Positions 10,571 through 21,839 of a stretch of DNA of 64,000 nucleotides are shown piece by piece. The first letter of the stretch is position 1. The number at the start of each line of letters is the position of its first letter. Below the pieces are notes generated by a model. That model had not been told where the DNA came from. It did no database searches and worked only from the letters and a program-made list of their open reading frames with translations. This DNA is from Sepiola atlantica (taxonomy: Eukaryota; Mollusca; Cephalopoda; Sepiida; Sepiolidae): the NCBI GenBank assembly GCA_963556195.1, contig OY744520.1, positions 150,574,107-150,638,106 of the forward strand, written 5' to 3'. Position numbers and translations under genes: made by a program.

Positions 10571-12885
10571 TCTCGGTATTTACTTCCTTCCCACTGCAGG
10601 AATCTGTGACGCAAGACCGGAAGATGGCGGAGTCAAGCCAGCGACACTACAGTAGGGGCACTGACCTCCAAAAATTTCCTGGGCAGCCGGGTAGGCATTC
10701 ATCGGTCAGCACGCATCATGCAATAAGCAATAAACTTACTCCACCCCAAAGAAAGGAAGAAATGTCTGGGAAGGGGGACCTCTTAGGACTACCAAGACTA
10801 ATAAATGAAAGGCCACCGAAACGAGCCAGTTCTTGCTGGGCTATGGTGGATCCAGGTATTTAATTCCTTTCCACCGCATAATAATGTGGCACAAGACCGG
10901 AAAGTGAGCGAGACAAGCTAGCACCCCTTAAGAAGGAGATGTCTGACCTATAAAATATTACCTTGGCAGCTACATCGTAATTCCCCGGTCAGGCTGCCTC
11001 AGGCAGTAAGCAATAAACTTTCTCCACCTCAAATACGAGAGGGCAAAACCTGGGAAGGTGGACCTCCTAAGACTACCCATGGCCTTATACCTCAAGCCGA
11101 CATATAAAAGGCCACCGAAATGTGGCCCAGTTCCTGTCAGACTGATTGCCTTAAACGAATCTCCGCTGCTGACGTTACAGAAAGACCGTACGGGCTAGTC
11201 TAGACCCATGGATTTCGATTCCTCTCTTACGCAGGAATATGTTGCACAAGGTCGGAAAGTTGGCGAAATTCAAGCCAGCGCCTCTAAAGAAGGAGTACTT
11301 TGGCCTATAAAAATTGTATGGGCAGCCCGGTCAGCATTCCCCGGTCAAGGCGCCTCAGGCACTAAATAATAAAGGGGAGGCAAGGCCATGGAGGCAAGAA
11401 ATCCTAGCACTTGCAAGGACTTAATAGCTCAGCCCAACAGATACAATGCCCTCGAAATGGTCCATATCCTGCCGAACTGATTTTCGAGGACACTTTCTCG
11501 ACTAGTTTTTACCTATTCGAAGTCTCTCACTTGCGTTACTGAAATACCGAACGGGCTGGTAGTATCCGAAGTAGATAATTCCTTTCCTACGCAGGAATAT
11601 GTAGCACAAGACCGGAACGTGGGGGAGATTCAAGGCAGCGCTTTTGCAGAAAGGGCACTCTGGCCTATAAAAATTGCCGCGGACGCCCCGTCTGCATTCC
11701 CCAGTTAGGTGTCTTAAGGCACTAAGCAATAAACTTACTCCATCCCAAAGATGGGCGGCAAGACATGGGAGACTGTACCGCCTGAGACTACCCAGGACCT
11801 ATAACTCAGCCCGACAGATAAAAAACAAAAAAAATGGCCCATTCCCTGCCGGACTGATATTCGAGAACGGTTCTACGACTGGTGTTTACAAGTCCGCAGC
11901 CTCTAAGCAACCCAAGTTACAGAAAAACCGCACTTGCTGGTGTAAGCTCGTATATTTAATTGCTTCCCACTGTAGAAATATGTGGCACAATGCTGGAAAG
12001 TTTGGAAATAGCAATACACCACCTCTGAAAGAGGATCACTCTGGCCTATAAAAATTAGCCTTAGAAGCCCCGTCGGTATTCACCGGTCAGGGCGTTTCAG
12101 GCAGTGAGCAATGAATTTACACCACCCCATAGATGGGAGGCAAGGCCAGGGAGGGTACACCTCTTAGGAATACCCAGGACAAACTACCTCAGCCCGGCAG
12201 ATAAAAGTCCACCGAAATAGCTTAGTGGTTGCCGGACTGAATGTCGAGAACGAATCCTTGACAGGTATTTCCCCATCCCGACGCTTTTTCAGTAACCACA
12301 GTTAGTGAAAGACTGAACGAGTTGGTGTAGGCCCGGGTATTTAATGGATTTTCACCGCAGCAATATGTGACACAAGGCCGGAAGATAAGGGAGGAAAAGC
12401 CAACTCACCTAAAAGAAGGAGCACTCTGGCCTATCAAAAATAGCCTGATCAGCCCTGTCGGCATTCCCCAGCCAGTGCGCCTCAGGTAGTAAGCAATGAA
12501 CTTACTCCACCAAAAGAGGGGATGCAAGGCCTGGGGATGCATTTCCTAGGACTACCCACGACAAAATACGTCAGCCCGGCAAATAAAAGCCCGTCACTGA
12601 AAGACTGAACGGGTTTGTGTGAGCCCGGGTATTTGAAGTAATATGTGACACAAGGCCGGAAGTTAGAGAAAGATCAAGCCAGTGCACCTTAAAGGCCTAG
12701 GTGGGTGTACATCCTAAGTCTACACATGACAAAATACCTCAGCCCGGTAGATAAAAGGTCACTGATATGTTCCAGTACCATCCGGAGTGATTGTCGACAA
12801 TGAATCCGCGGCTGGTATTTCCCCATCCGCCTCCTCTCAGCAACCGAAATCACTGTAAGACAGAACGGATTACTGTGAGCCGACA
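10571..12885 (+). repeat. Diverged tandem array of 280-385-bp units with TATA and AATAAA motifs
   Basis: Seven units, five or six nearly complete, can be aligned on the motif ACAAGACCGGAA, which recurs at about 10611, 10891, 11246, 11606, 11987, 12372 and 12649. Spacings are about 280, 355, 360, 381, 385 and 278 bp; the short ones reflect internal deletions. Each unit has, in order, TTAATTCCTTTCCACCGCAG-like sequence, the CCGGAA motif, GGCCTATAAAAATT, a CCCCGGTCAGG block, GCAATAAACTTACTCC, a CCTAGGACTACCCA block, AGATAAAAGGCCACCGAAA, and CTGATT..TCGAG....TCGAC. The TATA-like and AATAAA-like motifs are 62-63 bp apart in every unit where both can be placed, although some copies carry point changes (TATCAAA, AATGAA). 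Base composition is richer in G+C than the surroundings. I recognise no protein. It could be a satellite, tandem LTR-like sequences, or a tandem non-autonomous retroelement. Confidence 0.75.
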
Positions 12886-13516
12886 CTAAAGAAGCAGGTG
12901 CTTACGATATTTATTGTGAGTGAAAAAGTTAAAGTAGTTCGTATAGCTAAGGTACCAGAACAAAAAGTAGTGCAAAAACAAACAGTAATACGTTGGAAAA
13001 CTATATGCATACGTCAACACTGTGATAATGCAGAAAAATATCACAGAAACAAACAGAAGTCAGATGAATGGACGTGATGATAATCAACATAAAGAAAAAC
13101 AGGTCACATTTTAGCTTTTATTTTGCCAGCAGACAAGAAGTTGAAGATCGATGAAGTAGAAAAATAAGGCCAAAATATATAGTTTACCCAAAAGTTGAAT
13201 GAAATATATAGAATGAAAAGAAATTACCCTGTATAATTTTACCAACATCAGTATGTTCATACTACTAGCAATAATGAATCCTAAATATATTTTTAATTAT
13301 TAGTAAGTTCTTTGAATTCCGTATTTCTTACGTAGAACATATTTTTTTATTCATCCAACATCATACAACGTTATCATTTTATATTTTACTAAAACATATC
13401 TAACCAGAAAGTATCAATGGCTGATAGAATAATTGTGATGAAAAAATATAAAGTAAAAGATACAACGTAAATAATCTTTCTGGTCTTTTTCCTCGAAAAA
13501 CACGGTATTATACATA
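12886..13516. other. A+T-rich DNA, nothing recognised
   Basis: No coding similarity seen. A short inverted pair (CCAGAAAG at about 13405 and CTTTCTGG at about 13473) is too small to call an element. Confidence 0.45.
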
Positions 13517-14481
13517 CAGGTTGTACCACTAAAATGTGCCATATCTTTGTATAATTTGTACCTCAAGTTCAAATTGAGATATTGTGAGTCGGTTTAATTG
13601 TATATCATTGATGATTTTGTTTTTATTAAGATAAAAAAATGTTAATATCTACAGAATATCTACTGCACTGTGGGTAGTTGAATTGACAGGAGTGGAACTC
13701 GCTTGTGACAAGGAATCATTTAAATAACATTATTTTATTTTTTTTTTTCATCTACAGCTTTCCAAACAATACAACTAAATTCTTACAATAAAACAGTAAA
13801 GGAACATTAATGAATTAAATAAAACTCAACATTTAGTGTCCTTTAACATTACGGCCGCCCCCCCCCTACAGGCAAGTATTACCCCGATTCCCCATAGAGC
13901 AAACTGCTTTCTAAATCATTGTCTTCAGCTCTTTGTGTTATTCTTCTTCTTGACTTTCCTTTGTGTCTGTTCACATTTATTGCATGCTCATTACATCTTC
14001 TCACTGTTCGATAGACCGTTTCCTTTTATTCGGGATATTTCTTTCAGGGTACTTTTCGTTAAAAGCTCTCCGAACTTGTTCACAACTTTTAGTTGTTTTA
14101 AATTCAAACACAATGAAATTCATTTGATGTTTAGTCAGCTGCAATTTTGTACGTCTTCAACTGTTAAACCTAAAGTGGTAATTTTTGAACTTAGAAATAG
14201 TTTAAATACTCGTGCGTATGTAGGATATACTTTGTAAACATTATTAAAAACCATTGAAATTACGCATCAAGGTGTATTCCATATTTCTATGATTTTTTTG
14301 TCACAAAGTGTGATCCACCACTATTCGGGCAACTTCCTTCTGTGCAGTAGATATTCTGTAGATATTAACAATTTTAATTTTTCTGAAAAAAATGTTCAAA
14401 GACATGAATCAGACAGACTAAAATATATCAATTTAAACTGAATGTATAATTTATACAAAGATAGGGGATATTTTCGTGGGA

Positions 14482-14487
<6 letters not shown>
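13517..14487 (-). mobile_element. Tc1/mariner-like deletion derivative with long TIRs
   Basis: The left end (13517-13668) and right end (14343-14487) are inverted copies. Both contain GTTAATATCTACAGAATATC, TTTGTATAAT-type and TTTAAATTGA- or TTCAAATTGA-type blocks in mirrored order, giving diverged TIRs of about 145-150 bp. The left end begins CAGGTTGT after TA, as many Tc1/mariner elements do; the right end abuts a (TA)n tract. The interior is short and holds only a transposase DNA-binding remnant, so the copy depends on enzymes made elsewhere or is dead. Confidence 0.65.
13920..14175 (-). pseudogene. Transposase N-terminal helix-turn-helix remnant
   Basis: On the minus strand, pieces read FEFKTTKSCEQVRRAFNEKY, then PERNIPNKR, and after a frame change NVNRHKGKSRRRITQ. 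The order (a VRRAF..KYP helix, a P.R-type recognition helix, then a basic N.HKG.SRRR linker) matches the paired HTH and GRPR-like linker of Tc1/mariner-type transposases. The catalytic DDE/D domain is entirely missing. It sits between the two inverted ends of the element. The + strand frame over the same bases (13836-14237) is its shadow. Confidence 0.6.

Positions 14488-14536
<49 letters not shown>
14488..14536. repeat. (TA)n microsatellite
   Basis: Pure TA at the right end of the Tc1/mariner-like element; ends at a CAGGGCGGGAAAGT sequence that resembles, but is not identical to, the MITE terminus at 17124. Confidence 0.9.
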
Positions 14537-14541
<5 letters not shown>

Positions 14542-14646
14542 GGCGGGAAAGTAACATGCACAATATCATAGGCCTGGATTAAAAGACAGGCTATGCCCAA
14601 TTAGTTTATTAAAATCAGAGCTGAAATGAGCATGTCTAACCAAGGA

Positions 14647-14968
14647 CGACTAATAATGCAATCTTCTACAATAATCTGTATCACTTAGGAAGTGAACAAC
14701 TAATTAACAATGCAAAACAAAATAACCAAAAGACCAGTACACATTTCTAGGCAAGGCGTCATATTCCAGGTGTAAAACGCCAGGCTTTTAACATCACCAT
14801 CGAAGGTTCAATCTTTGTCTAAGTTAGCTATACCGATAACTTTTATGTACGTAAAAAATAATAAATATATATTAACGAGAAATACGTATTATCAAGTTAA
14901 GGGCGACTAATAATTCAATCATCTGCAGTAATTCGTATCACTTATGAAGTGAACAACTAATGAATAAT
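14647..14968. repeat. Pair of about 65-bp direct repeats
   Basis: 14647-14713 and 14904-14968 share GACTAATAAT, CAATC, TATCACTTA, GAAGTGAACAACTAAT and AATG in the same order, 257 bp apart. Between them is unassigned sequence with a RGTTCAATC box near 14805. Confidence 0.6.
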
Positions 14969-15074
14969 GTTTCGGAATTTTTTAGATGAGGGTTGATAAT
15001 TTGTAGAATTTTGTATATTCGAACTACCGCTCTTATCTAGGGTGTTTTCATCACAGTGTTTCGCCCGATATAAC

Positions 15075-15344
15075 CTGCGACCTTCTTTAGATGTTCCAGA
15101 AGAACAGCGGAAAGCCGTAATACGTTGAGAAATCGAAAACTCGGGTATGGCTGACCACATATGGAAGGAAAAGGGAAACCATCTACCCTTATGGGATGAA
15201 GTAAAAATTATAGATAGAGAAGAACGGTGGAGAGTTAGACGACTCAAAAAAGCAGCACATATGTTGGGCGACAATGACTTACTAAGTAGATCTTCTATAG
15301 AATTCAATACAATATGGGAACCTATAATTATTAATAATAGATAA
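15075..15344 (+). pseudogene. GIY-YIG endonuclease fragment of a retroelement
   Basis: A single + frame with one stop gives LRPSLDVPEEQRKAVIR, a TGA at 15126-15128, EIENSGMADHIWKEKGNHLP, then LWDEVKIIDREERWRVRRLK, a KEAAHML-like segment, and ends EPIIINNR before TAA. The order (an R..L.EH-like helix with QRKAV, NS.MADH, an H.LWDEVKIID strand, then a REE.W..RR.K.A helix) is the distal part of a GIY-YIG nuclease carried by retroelements. The GIY-YIG start and any reverse transcriptase lie upstream and are not recognisable. It differs from the nucleases at 4.7 kb and 7.8 kb, so a third lineage is represented. Confidence 0.65.
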
Positions 15345-15812
15345 CTAGTGATCTATAGTGATAAGTAGTTAGATACAAAAAACAAGAATAGTTTTAAGGC
15401 TCCCAAAATTAATACTAGAATTATCCGCAAGGACACCTGGCCCAGTAGATATAGCACAACGTAAAATTCAGTTCTACGTGACAGTCATCTGAATACTGAA
15501 GATTCAATCCTCATTGCGAATTACTGAAGACTAATTCCCAGTCATGGCCGATTGAACGAGAGCATGCTACCCACGTGGATTTAATAAAGGGTTCCGTTCG
15601 AAATTCCGTCCGGATTCCCGAGTTTGACAGAAAGATTCCCAAGTTCGACAAGAAGGTCGGAGGTTACATCGGCCGAAACGTTGTGATAAAAACACCCAAG
15701 AAGAGAACAGTATTCCGAATGTACCAAATTCTACTAATTAATAATGCAAAGCAAATTAACAAACGCTGCAATCACCTACAAAAACAATTCTATAAAAATA
15801 CATCATAAATAC

Positions 15813-15816
<4 letters not shown>
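15345..15816 (+). other. Probable 3' part of the GIY-YIG element; nothing coding recognised
   Basis: Contains the phrase GGCCGAAACGTTGTGATAAA near 15670, of a kind often found in the untranslated end of such elements (recollection). A 77-codon frame at 15575-15808 matches nothing I know. Confidence 0.3.
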
Positions 15817-15878
<62 letters not shown>

Positions 15879-15895
15879 AGGAGAGAGAGAGGAAA
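15817..15895. repeat. (TA)n followed by (GA)n
   Basis: About 50 bp of TA joined to an interrupted GA tract. Confidence 0.9.
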
Positions 15896-17074
15896 ATGTA
15901 GAGAATGCGAGGAGAGAGGAGGGATTTAAAGGTCTCATTGTATCCTGTTTTCCCTATGGATATGCATATATCAATCGCGAATGTTATCAGGTTTTTAGTC
16001 TTTGCTTCCCGCTATTCTTTCTCTGGTACAGTTTCGGTTAGCTTTCTCTGTTTTGTCAATGCATTTGAGTCCAAAAGTCAGAGACGGCTGAACGACACAC
16101 AAAGAAAACAGTTTCGGTGACCAAAGAAAACAAACTTGCCGAGTGATTAAAATCTGCCGAGTTTATTTTCCTTTTCACCTCCGCACCCCATTGGCTCATG
16201 GATAGTTTTCTCTTAAATACTCGCCTGTTTGTTTTTCAAACTGAGCCGACGGAAGCGCCCTGAACAGCATCGTCAAAACAAGGGAGCGACGATCGCGTGG
16301 GTAACAAGAGCATATTTTTAGATAGGCATAGCAGGGGGCCAGGGTGACAATGAAACACTGCTGACACTGAAAACAGACACCTACATTATGTGTGGGTGTG
16401 TGTATGTGTGCGCGTGTGTGTTAGGTCCTTTGTATCACTTCTTGCCTTATACTTTATTATTTTATTTCTTAAGTTATTTATTTATCTATAGGCTTTCTAC
16501 TATTTTTATTCTTATTTGATAGATAGTTTTATTTAGATTGTAAAGATCGCCTTGCAGCGCTTAACTTAATTATCCATACGCTCAAGAGGTCGACAAGTCA
16601 GCACGTGGAAGCTATGGTCACGTGAAGTTTGAAATGCACTAAATAACTTTTTCTTATGCTATCTTCTGGAAACTATATCTCTGTTTATTTTAATATACAC
16701 TTTAAGATTCAAATGAAACTTGTTATAAGCTGTGCTAATTTTATGATTTCAATTAATATTAATACGAATGTGTTGTTTTCATTTTTCTGTGCTTTTTATA
16801 GAATTAGATAATGTAGAACTGTTGGAATATTCTTCGAGATTATATGTAGTTACAATAAGATGACATTCAGAAACGAATAGTATAATCACAGTAGGTAATA
16901 TAAATATATGTTGAAACAATACATCAACATATCAATACTATCATGATTAGAAATCGAAAAATGATTGTGATATAAATGTATAAACTGTAAAGTATGTCGG
17001 AATATAACATCTCAAATGATCACCTTAAAACATTAATTTAAGTTATACGAAAACAAATGACTTATAGCCAAATG

Positions 17075-17077
<3 letters not shown>
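15896..17077. other. No gene recognised; one locally G+C-richer patch
   Basis: 16140-16330 is less A+T-rich and has CpGs, but no coding frame or repeat partner was found. A GT-rich run lies at about 16387-16420. Confidence 0.4.

Positions 17078-17123
<46 letters not shown>
17078..17123. repeat. (TA)n, left flank of MITE
   Basis: Pure TA ending in the TA dinucleotide that abuts the MITE terminus. Confidence 0.9.
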
Positions 17124-17126
<3 letters not shown>

Positions 17127-17506
17127 GGTGGGCAAAAATAAGGGTCCTATTTTTAAAAATTCATAACTTTTTTATTTATTGATTTAAAAAAATTTTTTTT
17201 TTTAGAATAAGTAAAGGACCCCTTCCGAAGCAAGCATGAGCCGTATTAGCCCTTAGGAAGTACCCTCATTTAGAAAACATTATTTTTGCTTAAAAAACTC
17301 AAAACAGTGTAAAAAACAATACTTTAGTTTTTGTAAGTTTAAGAAGTGTTTTTCGGCTAAAATTTTTTTTGTTTATTTCCAAATATCTCGGAAGGGTCAG
17401 TCTACACACACATAAAGTTTGGTGAGTTTAACTTTTATTTTGTGGAAGTTATTCAAATTCAAGTTATTCAAATTTAAAGATAGGACCCTTATTTTGGCCC
17501 ACCCTG
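17124..17506. mobile_element. MITE, mariner/Tc1 type, TA-flanked
   Basis: A 383-bp element with near-perfect terminal inverted repeats. The left end reads CAGGGTGGGCAAAAATAAGG and the right end, complemented, reads CAGGGTGGGCCAAAATAAGG; both continue GTCCTAT and TTTAAA. The bases just outside are TA on both sides, the target duplication expected of the Tc1/mariner superfamily, although this one lies in or beside TA repeats. The interior has no open frame of note. Movement would need a transposase supplied in trans. Confidence 0.85.
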
Positions 17507-17605
17507 TATATATATATCTCTTGTAAAAAAAATATTTCAACTTAGAACTGAAACAATACTTTTCCGTAAAACTTACTTAATACTATTGACGTATATAGTT
17601 TCGTA

Positions 17606-17606
<1 letters not shown>

Positions 17607-17676
<70 letters not shown>
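17607..17676. repeat. (TA)n microsatellite
   Basis: Pure TA. Confidence 0.9.
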
Positions 17677-17679
<3 letters not shown>

Positions 17680-17894
17680 TATTCTGAAAATATATGTTTT
17701 ATCATATACTTTCAATACTTTATATTTACCAATTTCTTCGAATTTAAGCTCGATTGATAGTAACCAGTAACAACAAGGCCTCGATAAGTAAGCAGAATTC
17801 ACTCGCATTCAAAAAGTTCAGATTTTTTAAATTTTTCTTACAAAGAATTTTTTGAAACAAACACCATTCAGTGTGAATTATTTTACGAATCGTT

Positions 17895-18810
17895 TTGCTT
17901 AACCGGAACACCATTATCATGTCAATTCTGGATCTGTCCGTGTATATGACAGTATATCTAGTAATATCTCCTTTATCATTCCTAGTCTTGACAGATGCCG
18001 AACTTAGCCATCTTAAACAGAAGACTAGAACACTTATAACCATGCACAATGCACTACACCCGAAGGAGGATATTGTCAACTCTACGTTAAAAGAAGAGGA
18101 AATGGGAGAGGACTGGAAAGTACATAATAATGTGTAGATGACACAAACACGAAGAGGAAAATATATAACCCAGAACAGAGTAAGTCTGATCACTAGAGCA
18201 AGAGCACCCGTTAACATGAGTAATACAGTAAGCAAGGAAACGATACACGAAATGACAAGGAAATAAAAGTGGACGAGCAACAACTACATAAGCAATTCAT
18301 CAAAATGATAAGAGAAGAGACTCGCGAAAACACCTGTACATCGCTACTGAAAATACACATGTACAGAAAAATGGAATCGCTACTGCCAGTCTTCTTAGAA
18401 ATATACAAACGTCTTCACTTTGAACATGTAGACATATGATACAAACACAAAACATAGACAGTATTGTAAAGGGAAAATCACAAAGTCTCCTAAGTACAAA
18501 CAGATAGACTCATCTAAGAAAGAAGACGGGATGTAATATTAGATTACAAGAAGATAGACTCGTGTAAAATCATAGATTTCGCCGTCTCGGCAAACCAGAG
18601 AGTGAAGATCAAAGAGACAGATAAACAAAGCAACGATGCGGTACATGCTAGAGAACTGAAACGTATATAAAACATGAATAAAGCAAATATAATACTAGTA
18701 ATCGGGAAAGTTCCGAAAGCAGTAGAAAAATGTCTTTGAGAAATTAGAATCAAAGGGAAGACTGTGACTGTAATATGAGCTGCAATAAGACGCATATGCA
18801 AACTATGAAC
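17895..18810 (+). pseudogene. LINE ORF2 C-terminal relic
   Basis: Non-LTR retrotransposons of this type carry, after the reverse transcriptase, a conserved C-terminal region. The + strand shows DAELSHLKQKTRTLITMHNA followed by LHPKEDI, then in another frame YVKRRGNGRGLES, the well-known 'KTR..LTM...LHPK.D...LY..R..GGRGL' block. About 400 bp further are CKIIDFAVSANQRVKIKETD, ARELKRI, NMNKANIILVIGKVPKAVEK and a final IRIKGKTVTV region, the 'IDFAVP...ELKRIW......VIPVVIGALG' block. Frames change several times and stops occur. The 53-kb LINE piece carries the same terminal block on the other strand. Clade is not resolved. Confidence 0.8.
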
Positions 18811-20960
18811 GCATACCAGGAAAATGGAAGTTAGAATAGAAATAAAATAAAAATAGAAAGAACATTACCACATGAACCCAAATGGAAATGTAAGAAATCT
18901 TACAAAATCCTGTTTCCGCCAGAAAAAAAACAAACAATGTTATGACAACAGCCTTGGCAGATAACAGAAAAATAGGCGTTAACGGTCAAAGGGGATTTAA
19001 AGACCGAGGAGAGAGCGCACTAACCAAACATCTATTGGAAGGGTGCTGAGAGTACTGTGACTGCTGGGAGGCTTATTGCAAAACTAATGCCAGCGAGAAA
19101 TCAATAGTATGCGATTCTTGCGATAATGCAAAATGGTTATCGGAAGATGTACGGATAATTTGAAAATCTGAGAAGACTTGTTGTCAGTCATACACCAGAA
19201 AACACTACCGGTTATTGTGAGTGAAAAATCACTTATGATGGCCCGTGTGATAACTCCTAGTGAGATAATAATTTTTATTTTCAACGGCTCTATACTTGTA
19301 TTTCACTGAACGGCAGTTGTTGTATTATAAAAGTGACCCTATACATAAGGCTTCCTGAATCATACGAAGAAAACATAGTCACATCTATTGGTCATGACGC
19401 AATTAAACGGACGATCGTAAATTGAGCAAAATACATCTTTCACACAGTGTCTCTCTCGGAATTGGAACTAATGGAAAAAAAACGGAAAGATAATTTATGA
19501 AACAGAACAGGAGGAAACACTCTCAGAAAAAAAACAGTAACAGAAGTTTAGAACAACATACGCGCAGTAACCACATAAATTAATGACTACGAGACCACAT
19601 ACCTTACTGGAGACGCAGCAGCTAAAGTCAACAGCATTAAAGAAATTACGAACAAGGATAAACGGGAACTCCACTTTCGGAGAAAACGGAAATGCGAAAA
19701 ACTAATACATCAAGAAGAGTAAAGTGCAAATAATCTTACACACATACAAACAGAAAATTTATTAGACCTAAATATATGCAGGGAGCAATCAGTAATAATG
19801 AATAAATATATTTACAAAACCTTAATACGAAACCAGATTGGAAAGCTAAATCAATAAACAACAAACGGAACTTGAAATGTAAATCAGATCAAAAAGGAAG
19901 AGAAACATAAAATTAACATAGAAGAAAACCTAAACTAGAAACTTGAAGCCCTAAAACAAAACCGACTTGCAAAGTGGAGAAGACAGAGAAAATAAACTAC
20001 ACACAATAAAGTATCTTTAACAACAATGAAAGACAGATTTTCCAAAATGTAAAAGGGAGATCAAAAACCGAAAAAACCGGATCCGACATCAGCAAACCTA
20101 TTGTGGAGCAATACATTAAAAAAAAAAATGACATTGTGAAACATGATATGTGTGTGCTCACTACACAAGCGGTGATCGTCCGCTAGTTGTACAGGCATAA
20201 AGTTGTTGTTCGATTCCGACACCGGTCGCCGTGTCAATTGGGTAGTCTAAGTCAGTACTGCAATAAAATAATGGTCAGTAACAGCAGGTTCGCAAATGAA
20301 AACTGTTAGCCCTACCAAATCTAAACAGAAGTCTTAAGGACACCCATTCATTAGCAAAGAGCCCAAGGGCCCATTTATTTTATGGAGAGGCACAAACACC
20401 TCAAGTGACTGTCAGACGTCAGAAAACTTACCTCCCCTGCCTATCTGCTGGAATATAATAAGATATTCCTAGAACCACACAAAAAACAATGAAAATCCAC
20501 TATCCACTTAAAAAAAGGCAATATGTTTTTATGCTCTAAACATAAAAACCTACTGTTTGTGGGGTCCCTATCTAAGCAACCATTATTCTTCAAGTATGTT
20601 GTTCTCAGCATAACCCCCCGTTTAAATATACACTAACACTTTTCAAATGGGCAACTCGAATTCTGCATGGTCCACTTTAAATCAGAGATATTTTTTTCTT
20701 CTGGCTTGTTTCTTTTTTCTTAGCAAACTATTTATCACTCGCAGCCTGTCTGTTATTTGACTGCATTGCAACTCTGCTAACTATTAAATGTGCCGCCTAT
20801 TGCATATCTACAAGACAACAATGGCAGTGCCGAATGCTAAAAATATGAGTGAAAATATTGAGCACATTGTAGTAAGAATTGAAGGTTAAATGAATAAATA
20901 AAAACCCAAGACAATCTTGACGAAAATAGCAAAATGGTAAGCGCAGGTCACATGATGTAT
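18811..20960 (+). pseudogene. Decayed LINE body upstream of the RT core
   Basis: Stop-rich sequence with coding-like phrases on the + strand, notably KLEALKQNRLAKWRRQRK near 19950-20000, which resembles the basic segment preceding the reverse transcriptase in the same LINE type. I cannot define ends or frames. The section 20140-20270 contains a GTTCGATTCC sequence that resembles a tRNA B box and may mark an inserted SINE. Confidence 0.35.
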
Positions 20961-21560
20961 TCTGATTTGAAAATCTCAGAATTATGCATGAAAGATTAAC
21001 CGTAAACTTACTATCATGTCTATACGAAACGGACACAGTAAAAGAAGATCAACATGTACAAAAAGAAAGCGATATAAAAAATGTCCCAGGAAACTACAGA
21101 TTGATAACCCGCCAACCATTCATGTTGATAATTATAACAGCCAAGCTACACAAACACATCTACAACTCCCTCAATAAATGTAGCCAACTATCCTATAAAC
21201 AGAAAGGGTGCCGGAAAGTGAGAAAACTGACAGATATCCTGCTATAGATCGACAAAGTAATAGGAAGAATAATAGGTTCAATGCAAAAGAAATAACGTAA
21301 CAATTACATGGATCGATTATAAGAAAGCCTACCATCGAATCTATCAAGTATAACATGCTAAAAACTGTAGAAGATGTCTGGGAAAACTTTCAACTTTATG
21401 AAGAAAACAATGCAACTATAGAGCCTAGATCTGGCAGCATAAGGGCAATGACTGACAAAGATAAGAGTACAGAAAGACATTATGCCAGTTAGCAATCACT
21501 GTCCTGGTATCATATTAAATCTAATAGTGTGTAATTATTATTATTATTATCATCATTAGT
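20960..21560 (+). pseudogene. LINE reverse transcriptase core, broken
   Basis: The + strand reads PGNYRLITRQPFMLIIITAK, then YNSLNKCSQLSYKQKGCRKV, then, after frame changes, WIDYKKAYH and further on KIRVQKDIMP. This corresponds to RT motifs: the 'N.RPIT.L....K...' start, 'EQKGC' and 'W.DYKKAYDS', which holds the first catalytic aspartate (the D of DYKKAY), then the '.I..GI.QGDSLSP' region, here degraded. The YxDD box was not located. It is followed by A+T-rich DNA, so the copy is truncated or too decayed to follow. Confidence 0.65.
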
Positions 21561-21839
21561 ATTATTCTTATTTTAATAATAATAATAATACTAAATGAAA
21601 CTACAAGCAATCACATAAGCTGAGCCCCATCTCAAAATATAGAAACACCCACACATATGAGAGCACCAGACGTAACTTGAAGCACAAATAATAGTTGCGA
21701 TGTTTCAAGTAGGATGGAAATACTTGTAAGAAACAGTTGAAACCAGACATCCACTAGAAAGGTGCGGACAGTACTTGAAGAATGGGAAAGCTTATTGGCA
21801 CACATTTTCGATAGAAGCCCAACGGTTTTGTTTAGCCAA

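Noticed and set aside
10571..12885. Tandem hammerhead retrozyme
   Set aside because: Unit length fits, but CTGATGA and GAAA cores are absent; the units contain CTGATT and TCGAG instead.
13836..14237. 133-codon + frame starting MSFNITAA
   Set aside because: It is the shadow of the minus-strand transposase HTH and has no family resemblance itself.
16140..16330. Promoter or CpG island of a host gene
   Set aside because: Base composition is only mildly raised and no exon follows on either strand.
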